A stretch of DNA of 64,000 bases, from assembly GCA_023437715.1 (NCBI GenBank), contig JAEZFK010000068.1, positions 62,001-126,000 on the forward strand, in the 5' to 3' direction. The DNA is from Bacillota bacterium. GTDB taxonomy: Bacteria > Bacillota > Clostridia > Lachnospirales > Lachnospiraceae. Numbering within the stretch: the stretch's first letter is position 1; the number at the start of each line of letters is the position of its first letter. Below are positions 17,180 to 24,309 of this stretch, piece by piece. Both the position numbers and the translations under genes were made by a program. The notes beneath the pieces are model-generated. The model ran no database searches. It saw only the letters and a list, made by a program, of their open reading frames with translations, and was not told where the DNA came from.

Positions 17180-17916
17180 TAAATACAGGAAAACTATACG
17201 TGGTAGGAATCGGCCCGGGCTCCTACGAGGATATGACCATAAGGGCGGTAAAAGCGCTGGAAGAGAGCCAGATCATCGTGGGCTACACGGTGTATGTGGA
17301 CCTTGTACGGGAGCATTTTCCCAATAAGGAAATGATGACCACCCCCATGCGCCAGGAGCAGGAAAGGTGCCGTATAGCCATTGATGAAGCCCGGAAAGGA
17401 AAAACTGTTGCCATGGTATGCAGCGGAGATTCGGGGGTTTACGGGATGAGCGGTCTTATTTTGGAAATGGCCCGTCCTTATGAGGAACTGGAAATTGAGA
17501 TCATACCGGGTGTGACTGCTGCTTTAAGCGGCGGGGCAATTCTGGGCGCTCCCCTTGGACACGATTTTGCGGTGATCAGCCTGAGCGATCTCCTCACCCC
17601 CATGGAGCTGATTGAAGAAAGGCTCAGGGCCGGCGCCAGGGCCGATATGATCCTCTGCCTTTACAATCCTTCCAGCAAAAAGCGGGCGGATTATCTGAAG
17701 CATGCCTGTGAAATTGTTCTGGAATGCAGAAGCCCGGAAACGGTCTGCGGCTTTGTAAGGAATATCGGCAGAGCGGAAGAGGAGATGGCAGTTATGACCT
17801 TAAAAGAATTAAGGGACGCCCAGGTGGACATGTTCACCACTGTCTATATCGGAAGCTCCATGACAAAGAATATAAACGGCAGAATGGTGACGCCGAGAGG
17901 ATATAAGAATGTGTAG
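17176..17916 (+). CDS. cbiH: Cobalt-precorrin-3B C17-methyltransferase CbiH (CobJ)
   Basis: Methylates C17 with ring contraction. LYVVGIGPGSYEDMTIRAVKAL, CSGDSGVYGMSGLILEMA, GVTAALSGGAILGAPLGHDFAVISLSDLLTP and FVRNIGR are all signature segments of the CobJ/CbiH family. The start is ATG 17176, overlapping the cbiG stop; the longer open frame upstream lies entirely inside cbiG. 246 aa, the short single-domain form. Confidence 0.95.
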   Translation: MINTGKLYVVGIGPGSYEDMTIRAVKALEESQIIVGYTVYVDLVREHFPNKEMMTTPMRQEQERCRIAIDEARKGKTVAMVCSGDSGVYGMSGLILEMARPYEELEIEIIPGVTAALSGGAILGAPLGHDFAVISLSDLLTPMELIEERLRAGARADMILCLYNPSSKKRADYLKHACEIVLECRSPETVCGFVRNIGRAEEEMAVMTLKELRDAQVDMFTTVYIGSSMTKNINGRMVTPRGYKNV

Positions 17917-19375
17917 GGTTCTGATTTTCGGAGGTACTACGGAGGGACGTCTCCTGGCGGAGTACTGTCATGAAAAAGAGATAGGCGCCTGGATCAGTGT
18001 TGCCACCGGATACGGGAAAATGGTTCTGCCGGAAAGCAGATATTTACACATCCATGAATCTCCCATGGATGCAGGAGAAATGGAAGCGTTTATCAGGCAG
18101 CAGGGCATCACCCTGGTGCTGGATGCCACCCACCCCTATGCGGCTGTGGTAAGCCAGAATATACGCAGAGCCTGTGAGCAGGCCGGAATAAAATCCATAA
18201 GGGTGATCCGGGAGTCCTCTTCCGGCTGGGACGGTTTGCGGGAATCTGACGGCGCAGCGGCGTCAGAAAGCAAAGCGGAAGAAAGCATTCTATGGGCAGG
18301 TTCTGTGGAGGAGGCAGTGAATTCCTTAAATAAGAGGCCCGGCAATATTCTGGCGACCACAGGGAGCAAGGAGCTCTCTTCCTATACTGTCCTGGATTCC
18401 TTTGAGGACCGGGTATTTGCCCGGGTGCTGCCCTCTGTACCGGTTATTTCCGCCTGCGAGCAGCTGGGAATTAAAGGAAAGCATCTGATTGCCATGCAGG
18501 GCCCCTTTTCCGTTGAAATGAACCGGGCCATGATAAGGCAATACGATATTCAGTATCTGGTGACAAAAGAGGCAGGAAACGCCGGAGGCTTTCCGGAAAA
18601 AATAAGGGCTGCGGCGGAATGCGGCATTACGGCAGTTGTAATTGGACGCCCGGTAGAAGAGGTGGGAATTTCTTTGGAAAAAGCGAAAGAAGTTCTGCTG
18701 GAATGTAAACTTTCTTTGCAAAACTCTCCATCAGAGAAACGAAAGATTTCCCTGATCGGAACCGGAATGGGCGGCCCGGACCAGATGACCGGAAAGGCAT
18801 GGAAAGAACTGCAGGCGTGCGACGTTGTCTTTGGCGCGGAGCGGATGCTTTCCGGCCTTTCAGAGGCCATGCCAAAAGCCGCAAAAGTTCCTTTTTATTT
18901 AAGCAGGGATATTCTGCCCTGGCTGAAAGAGCATAAGGAATACCGCCGGATCGCAGTCTTATATTCCGGAGACACAGGCTTTTACAGCGGAGCCAGGAAG
19001 ATGGCGGAAGCCCTGGATCAGGAGCCATATGGCCAGGAGTATGATACGGAAATCTTCCCCGGCATATCTTCGGTTTCCTATCTCTGTTCCAGGCTGAAAA
19101 CTGGCTGGGAGGATGTCCGTCCTGTAAGCCTTCACGGGCGGGAAAACGATATTATAAAAGAAGTGTCGGAAAATCCCAGAGTCTTTTCTCTCCTTGATGG
19201 CGTCAATACGGTGAACCGCCTCTGCGGTCTTCTGAAAGCCGGAGGATTTGCAAAGGCCAGGCTTTCCGTGGGGGAGAGACTTTCCTATCCGGATGAGCGG
19301 ATCACCGTTGGAACACCGGAAGATTTGGAGCAGCGGGAATTTGATATTCTGTCAGCGGTGCTGATTGAGAGGTAA
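17909..19375 (+). CDS. Fusion: precorrin-6A reductase (CobK/CbiJ) + precorrin-6Y C5-methyltransferase (CbiE)
   Basis: Bifunctional 488-residue protein. Residues 1 to about 265 are the reductase (VLIFGGTTEGRLLAEYC at the start, DATHPYAAVVSQNIRRAC, and ATTGSKELSSYT, typical of CobK). From about residue 278, KISLIGTGMGGPDQMTGKAWKEL starts a CbiE tetrapyrrole methylase with YSGDTGFYSGARKM and PGISSVSYLCSRL. The partner CbiT follows 3 nt later as a separate gene, so CbiE is fused to the reductase instead of to CbiT as in CobL. Overlaps cbiH by 8 nt. Confidence 0.93.
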   Translation: MCRVLIFGGTTEGRLLAEYCHEKEIGAWISVATGYGKMVLPESRYLHIHESPMDAGEMEAFIRQQGITLVLDATHPYAAVVSQNIRRACEQAGIKSIRVIRESSSGWDGLRESDGAAASESKAEESILWAGSVEEAVNSLNKRPGNILATTGSKELSSYTVLDSFEDRVFARVLPSVPVISACEQLGIKGKHLIAMQGPFSVEMNRAMIRQYDIQYLVTKEAGNAGGFPEKIRAAAECGITAVVIGRPVEEVGISLEKAKEVLLECKLSLQNSPSEKRKISLIGTGMGGPDQMTGKAWKELQACDVVFGAERMLSGLSEAMPKAAKVPFYLSRDILPWLKEHKEYRRIAVLYSGDTGFYSGARKMAEALDQEPYGQEYDTEIFPGISSVSYLCSRLKTGWEDVRPVSLHGRENDIIKEVSENPRVFSLLDGVNTVNRLCGLLKAGGFAKARLSVGERLSYPDERITVGTPEDLEQREFDILSAVLIER

Positions 19376-19378
19376 TTT

Positions 19379-19948
19379 ATGAGAGATGAACTGTTTATCC
19401 GGGGAGATGTGCCCATGACCAAAAGCGAGGTCCGGGCAGTTTCCTTATCAAAGCTGGAGCTGAACCCTGATTCTGTCCTTTATGATGTGGGAGCGGGGAC
19501 AGGCTCCGTGTCCATAGAAGCGTCCCGCATCCTCAGCTCAGGCCGGGTTTATGCCATAGAAAAAAAAGCAGAGGCCCTAAGCCTTATAGAGGCAAATAAA
19601 GAAAAGTTCTGCGCCCATTGCGTAGAGATTGTGGAAGGAGCGGCGCCGGAGGCCTTGGAGGCTCTGGAAGCCCCTACCCATGTGTTTATCGGAGGAACCT
19701 CAGGTTCTATGGAAGAGATACTGAATCTGGTTTTACAGAAAAATTCCAAAGTGAGGGTCGTCATAAATGTAATCGCCCTGGAATCTCTGACAGACGTCTT
19801 ATCCTGGCTTAAAAACCATTCCGTTCCCGGGGAAATCGTACAGGTGCAGATTGCGAGGGGCAGAAAACTGGGAGATTATCATCTGATGACAGGCCAGAAT
19901 CCGGTGTATGTGGTATCTTTCGGAGGGGAAGGGGGGCGGATTTCTTGA
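19379..19948 (+). CDS. cbiT: Cobalt-precorrin-6B C15-methyltransferase (decarboxylating) CbiT
   Basis: Methylates C15 and decarboxylates C12 acetate. A Rossmann methyltransferase with DELFIRGDVPMTKSEVRAVSLSKL at the start (CbiT signature), the SAM motif YDVGAGTGSVSIEAS, and a GGTSGSMEEIL motif. 189 aa. The ATG follows the fusion gene stop by 3 nt; the stop overlaps the TTG start of cbiA. Confidence 0.94.
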   Translation: MRDELFIRGDVPMTKSEVRAVSLSKLELNPDSVLYDVGAGTGSVSIEASRILSSGRVYAIEKKAEALSLIEANKEKFCAHCVEIVEGAAPEALEALEAPTHVFIGGTSGSMEEILNLVLQKNSKVRVVINVIALESLTDVLSWLKNHSVPGEIVQVQIARGRKLGDYHLMTGQNPVYVVSFGGEGGRIS

Positions 19949-21408
19949 ACTGTGAGTATCCAAGGCTGATGCTGGCGGCACCCAAAAGCGGCAGCGGAAA
20001 GACCATGATGACCTGCGGGCTTTTAACGGCTTTTTTGAACAGGGAAATATCCTGCCGGTCCTTTAAATGTGGCCCCGATTATATTGATCCTATGTTTCAT
20101 AAATACGTCCTGAACATAGACGGCGGAAATCTGGATACCTTTTTTCTGGAAAAGGAACGGGTAAGGGCGCAGTTTATGGCTCAGGCAAAGGGAGCCGGGC
20201 TTTCTGTCATAGAAGGGGTTATGGGATACTACGACGGAGTGGGAGGAGACAGCACCTTTTCCAGCTCCTACGAAGTAGCCTGTACGGTAGACGCTCCGGT
20301 CGTTTTGGTACTGGACTGCAAGGGAGCCAGTTTATCCCTGGCTGCCATGGCAAAGGGATTTCTGGAATACAGGGAGAACAGCCATATCCGGGGAGTTATT
20401 TTAAACAGGACGTCAGAGCTGATGGCGGAACGGTTAAAGCCAGCCATGGAAGAACTGGGGCTAAAGGTTTACGGATACTTACCGGATTGTGAGGAAGGGC
20501 GTCTGGACAGCAGGCACTTAGGCCTGGTGCTCCCAGGGGAGCAAAAGGACTTAAAGGAGCAGCTTGATAAGCTGGCGGGAAAGCTGGAGGAAACCATTGA
20601 CATGGACGGTCTGCTCCGGCTGGCCCAAAGCGCCGGCCCCCTGCCGGAATCTGAAGAAAATACGGCCATACCGCCGCGGTTTGGGGAAAGTGCTGCGCTG
20701 TCGCCGGAATCCCTAGAAGAATCTGCTTTTCTGTCAAATTTCGGAAAAGATGCAGCCGCGCCCCTTTATCATAGCGCGGTTGAAAAAGAAGTACTTATAG
20801 GCCTGGCACAGGATGAAGCGTTCTGCTTTTATTACCAGGAGAATTTAAGGCTGCTTGAAGAGATGGGAGCAAAGCTGATTCCTTTCAGCCCCATCCATGA
20901 CAAGAAGCTGCCCGAAGGTATTCAGGGAATTTTGTTCGGAGGCGGATATCCTGAGCTTTACCCTGAGGAATTGTCACAGAATAAATCCATGATGCAGAAC
21001 ATACGGGAAGCTTCCGAACGTTTCCTGCCAATACTGGCCGAATGCGGCGGCTTCATGTATCTTCATGAAGAGCTTGAGACCAGGGATAATAAAATTTATC
21101 CCATGGCAGGCATTATACCGGGAAAGGCATTTCCAACGTCACGCCTTTTAAGGTTTGGATACATCGAGGCGTTTCCCCTAGAGGACGGTCTGTTTTTAAA
21201 AAAGGGCGAATCCATACGGGGCCATGAATTTCACTATTGGGACAGCACCAACAACGGCAGCCGGATGGAAGCCAGAAAGCCTGGGGGAAACAGAAGCTGG
21301 AACTGCGTGCACGCCCAGGGGAATTTACTGGCAGGCTTTCCTCACTTCTATTATCCGTCAAATCCGGTTTTTGCAAAGCGGTTTTTAGAAGCCTGCAGGA
21401 ATTTGTAA
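19945..21408 (+). CDS. cbiA: Cobyrinate a,c-diamide synthase CbiA
   Basis: Glutamine-dependent amidation of the a and c side chains of cobyrinate. The N-terminal ATPase (P-loop APKSGSGKTMM, CGPDYIDPMFH, EGVMGYYDG) and the C-terminal type I glutamine amidotransferase with nucleophile in ECGGFMYL are complete. The start codon is TTG, overlapping the cbiT stop, with a purine-rich site upstream. At 487 aa it is longer than usual because the inter-domain linker (about residues 233-272) carries two 20-residue degenerate repeats. Confidence 0.93.
   Translation: MNCEYPRLMLAAPKSGSGKTMMTCGLLTAFLNREISCRSFKCGPDYIDPMFHKYVLNIDGGNLDTFFLEKERVRAQFMAQAKGAGLSVIEGVMGYYDGVGGDSTFSSSYEVACTVDAPVVLVLDCKGASLSLAAMAKGFLEYRENSHIRGVILNRTSELMAERLKPAMEELGLKVYGYLPDCEEGRLDSRHLGLVLPGEQKDLKEQLDKLAGKLEETIDMDGLLRLAQSAGPLPESEENTAIPPRFGESAALSPESLEESAFLSNFGKDAAAPLYHSAVEKEVLIGLAQDEAFCFYYQENLRLLEEMGAKLIPFSPIHDKKLPEGIQGILFGGGYPELYPEELSQNKSMMQNIREASERFLPILAECGGFMYLHEELETRDNKIYPMAGIIPGKAFPTSRLLRFGYIEAFPLEDGLFLKKGESIRGHEFHYWDSTNNGSRMEARKPGGNRSWNCVHAQGNLLAGFPHFYYPSNPVFAKRFLEACRNL
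20641..20760 (+). repeat. Two 60-bp degenerate tandem repeats inside cbiA
   Basis: 20641-20700 and 20701-20760 align without gaps (CGCCGGAATC-type starts, GGGGAAAG/CGGAAAAG ends) and encode LPESEENTAIPP... and SPESLEESAFLS... copies of a 20-residue, Ser/Glu/Ala-rich linker unit. The period is exactly in frame. Confidence 0.6.
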
Positions 21409-21448
21409 ATACTTCGGAAGAAAAAACTTGATTATGGAGGACATAAAA

Positions 21449-21991
21449 ATGAATGACTTGAAAATCAGACAGGGAAGAACTCAGGACATCGATGAGATAT
21501 CAGCCTTATATGATACGGTGACGGAATATTTGGAGAGCCATACCAACTATCCGGGCTGGAAAAAAGGCATCTATCCGGCCCGGATCCATGGAGAACAGGG
21601 GATAAAGGAAGGAACGCTTTATGCGGCCTGGCTGGATGGAAAGCTCGCAGGCTCCATAATCCTCAATCAGGATCAGGAAAACGGCTATGATTCCGTAACC
21701 TGGAAGACGGAGGCAAAACCTGATGAGGTGACGGTGGTCCATACGCTGCTGGTCCATCCTGATTATTTAAAAGCCGGCGTCGGAAAGGCCCTTCTGGAGT
21801 TTGCGGAAAGAAAGGCTGGAGAAGAGGGGAAAAAGACGATCCGCCTTGATGTCTATGAAAATAACGGTCCGGCCATCGGGCTTTATGAACGGGTGGGATA
21901 TGAATACGCGGGAACTGCGGATTTAGGCTACAAAGACATAGGACTTAACGGATTTAAATTATATGAAAAACCTCTCAAAGGAAAGGAATGA
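21449..21991 (+). CDS. GNAT-family N-acetyltransferase
   Basis: Acetyl-CoA-dependent N-acetyltransferase of unknown substrate, 180 aa. The GNAT core includes the acetyl-CoA loop region HPDYLKAGVGKALLEFAE and YENNGPAIGLYERVGYEY near the C-terminus. ATG 21449 is chosen because TGGAGG lies 8 nt upstream. It lies between cbiA and cobT in the same direction and its stop is 2 nt before the cobT start, so it is co-transcribed, but no link to cobalamin synthesis is visible. Confidence 0.85.
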   Translation: MNDLKIRQGRTQDIDEISALYDTVTEYLESHTNYPGWKKGIYPARIHGEQGIKEGTLYAAWLDGKLAGSIILNQDQENGYDSVTWKTEAKPDEVTVVHTLLVHPDYLKAGVGKALLEFAERKAGEEGKKTIRLDVYENNGPAIGLYERVGYEYAGTADLGYKDIGLNGFKLYEKPLKGKE

Positions 21992-21993
21992 CT

Positions 21994-23073
21994 ATGAACG
22001 AGGAACTTCATCCGTACTTATCATCCATCCGCCCTCTGGATGAAAGGGCCATGGAAATGGCGCGCAGCAGGTGGGCTCATGTAGCAAAGCCCCTTAACAG
22101 CCTGGGAGTCCTGGAAAGCGATATTATCAAAATCGCAGGAATAAGCGGCACCTCAAAGGTGGATATTAAAAAGAAAGCCCTGCTCATTCTGTGCGGTGAT
22201 AACGGGATCGTAGAAGAGGGGGTTACCCAGACAGGGCAGGAGGTAACCGCCGTTGTAACTGAAAATATGACGGAAGGAAACAGCAGCGTCTGTATCATGG
22301 CGGACCTTGCAGGCGTGGATGTTTTTCCCGTAGACATGGGGGTCGGAAGGAATTTAAAATCAGGTTCCCGCCATCCCCTTGTCTTAAGGAAAATTGCTTA
22401 CGGCACAAAAAATTTCCGGAAAGAGCCTGCCATGACAAGAGAAGAGGCCGTCCGTTCCATTGAAACCGGCATCCGGCTGGTAGGGGAGATGGCGGATAAA
22501 GGGTACCGCCTCATTGCCACCGGAGAAATGGGAATAGGAAATACGACCACCAGCAGCGCCGTCTGCTCCATACTTCTTTCCAAGGCTCCGGAGGAACTGA
22601 CCGGGCGGGGAGCAGGTCTTAGTGAGGAAGGCTTGAAAAGAAAGCTTGATGTTGTAAAAGAGGCCGTGGACCGATACGCGCCGGTGTGCCGGGATGTGGC
22701 GGATGTTCTGGCAAATGTGGGAGGATTTGACCTTGCAGGACTGACGGGCGTATTTTTAGGAGGAGCCATTTACCGGATTCCGGTGCTGGTGGACGGATTC
22801 ATTTCTGCGGCAGCCGCCTTATGTGCAGAAAGGATTCATCCGGGATGCCGGGATTATATGCTGGCTTCCCATGTGTCCGCAGAGCCTGCCGGGCGGTATC
22901 TTCTTGATGAACTGGGACTTTTCCCCCTCATACAGGCCGGCATGTGCCTGGGAGAGGGAACAGGGGCGGTGGCAGCGGTTCCTCTTCTTGATATGGCAGC
23001 CGGCGTTTACACTAAAATGAGTTCCTTTGAAGAAATACATATCGAAGAGTATAAGCCAATGGGAGGCGCCTGA
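21994..23073 (+). CDS. cobT: Nicotinate-nucleotide--dimethylbenzimidazole phosphoribosyltransferase CobT
   Basis: Makes alpha-ribazole phosphate for the lower ligand of cobalamin. Signatures: CGDNGIVEEGVTQTGQEVT, the PVDMGVG segment, GEMGIGNTTTSSAV, and DGFISAAAALCA. A Glu in the GEGTGAV segment near residue 320 is placed as the family catalytic base. 359 aa. ATG 21994 is preferred over 21988 because AAGGA is then 7 nt away. Overlaps cobU by 1 nt. Confidence 0.94.
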   Translation: MNEELHPYLSSIRPLDERAMEMARSRWAHVAKPLNSLGVLESDIIKIAGISGTSKVDIKKKALLILCGDNGIVEEGVTQTGQEVTAVVTENMTEGNSSVCIMADLAGVDVFPVDMGVGRNLKSGSRHPLVLRKIAYGTKNFRKEPAMTREEAVRSIETGIRLVGEMADKGYRLIATGEMGIGNTTTSSAVCSILLSKAPEELTGRGAGLSEEGLKRKLDVVKEAVDRYAPVCRDVADVLANVGGFDLAGLTGVFLGGAIYRIPVLVDGFISAAAALCAERIHPGCRDYMLASHVSAEPAGRYLLDELGLFPLIQAGMCLGEGTGAVAAVPLLDMAAGVYTKMSSFEEIHIEEYKPMGGA

Positions 23074-23630
23074 TGGTTACGCTGGTTATGGGAGGAAGCG
23101 GAAGCGGTAAGTCGGAATATGCGGAAAGCCTGATCCTGAACCTGGGAGAAAGGCGGAGAATCTACATTGCCACTATGAAGCCCTGGGATGAGGAATGTGA
23201 AAACAGGATTGAACGTCACAGGAAAATGAGGGCAGAAAAGCAGTTTGAAACCGTGGAATGCTACAGGAATTTAAAGGGGCTGGACCTGGGAAACCGGGGA
23301 GAGCCGGGGGCAGCGCTGCTGGAATGTATGTCAAATCTGGTGTCAAATGAGCTGTTCGGAACCGGAGAAGCGGATGAGGCCCCCCCTCTTACGGAAGAAC
23401 AGGCGGTAAATGAGATAGTAAAAGGCATCTGCCACATAAAGGAGCAGGTAAGGGATATTGTCATTGTGACAAACGAAGTTTTCTCTGACGGGGACAGCTA
23501 CAGCGAGGAAACCAATGGTTACCGAAAGATTCTCGGGGAGATCAACAGGCAGGCTGCAGCTATGGCGGATTCTGTTGTGGAGGTTGTAGCGGGGATACCG
23601 GTCATAGTATTTGAAGCTGCCGAAAAATAG
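23073..23630 (+). CDS. cobU: Adenosylcobinamide kinase / guanylyltransferase CobU
   Basis: Activates adenosylcobinamide to GDP-cobinamide. P-loop GGSGSGKSEYAE at the N-terminus, IATMKPWDEECENRIERHRKMR carrying the His used for guanylylation in CobU, and VTNEVFSDGDSYSEETNGYRKILGEINR near the C-terminus. 185 aa. GGGAGG precedes the ATG. Last gene of the operon; only a weak hairpin (AGCAGT/ACTGCT, 23637-23656) follows. Confidence 0.93.
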   Translation: MVTLVMGGSGSGKSEYAESLILNLGERRRIYIATMKPWDEECENRIERHRKMRAEKQFETVECYRNLKGLDLGNRGEPGAALLECMSNLVSNELFGTGEADEAPPLTEEQAVNEIVKGICHIKEQVRDIVIVTNEVFSDGDSYSEETNGYRKILGEINRQAAAMADSVVEVVAGIPVIVFEAAEK

Positions 23631-23662
23631 TTTCGAAGCAGTAATATGAAACTGCTGAAAAT

Positions 23663-24004
23663 TCAGATTGAAAATATTTCTTTTTTTAAATCTTTGCACA
23701 TGCCTACTGCCTTTAATGGACCGAGTAACGACATTCTGGCAAGCATCAGCGCCATTTCATCGGGGGATTCTTTCATTCCTTTTTCAAGCCAATGCTGAAT
23801 TACCCCTAAGTCTGCTGACAGTATATATGGTATAAAATATTCTTCTGAAATTACAGCCCGGTCTGCGTTAAAACTTTTAGATTTTTGTTTCTCAAACAAG
23901 TTGGTTTCAATAAACTTTTTTGTTTTCCGCTCAAAGGTAGGGTCCCCTTTGGAACCTAAAATATCCTGTATGGAAAGCTCAGAGTGATGCGCCGGCAGTG
24001 TCAA
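23663..24004 (-). pseudogene. TetR-family regulator remnant (C-terminal part only)
   Basis: The 113-residue frame ends with LGVIQHWLEKGMKESPDEMALMLARMSLLGPLKAVGM, a typical C-terminal ligand/dimerisation domain of clostridial TetR/AcrR regulators. The helix-turn-helix that should precede it is missing: the 280 bp upstream on this strand contain stops in all frames and no DNA-binding motif. Alternatively this could be a stand-alone domain protein, but it has no ribosome site. It reads toward cobU. Confidence 0.6.
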
Positions 24005-24219
24005 TTAGTCAAGTCAATAAGCAAACTGTTATTAAGGGCGGATTATATAGAAATATATAGTCTGCTCTTTTTTGCAGCAAATGATAAGAGACTATAATTT
24101 CACCTGCGAAAAGAATTAAAAATGAATATTGTGGACGCAGTTAATGCGAGGCAATTGTTAAAGAATTGTATTTACAGCGGTTAAGGCATTATTAGGAATC
24201 TGATAAAGTAAAAAAAATC
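24005..24219. other. Non-coding AT-rich stretch
   Basis: No plausible gene on either strand. A short inverted pair near 24031-24080 (GCGGATTATATAG and CTGCTCTTTTTTGCAG, the latter itself a small hairpin at 24061-24077) is the only structure. The regulated promoter of the phosphorylase gene begins after it. Confidence 0.4.
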
Positions 24220-24271
24220 ACCTTTTCAGCAAAATATTTAAATTCAGTAATCCATCCGCTTAGGATATACT
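24220..24271 (+). promoter_or_regulatory. Promoter with upstream element shared with 30804-30855
   Basis: ACCTTTT (24220-24226) followed 23 bp on by a weak -35 TTCAGT (24243-24248), a 17-bp spacer and -10 TATACT (24266-24271). The sequence 24220-24250 matches 30804-30834 at 23 of 31 positions with identical spacing to -35 and -10. The weak -35 under a conserved element suggests an activator, most simply the AraC-type response regulator at 29248. Confidence 0.65.
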
Positions 24272-24309
24272 TTAAGAAAATTACCGGTATGAAAGGATGG
24301 AAAATTGGG

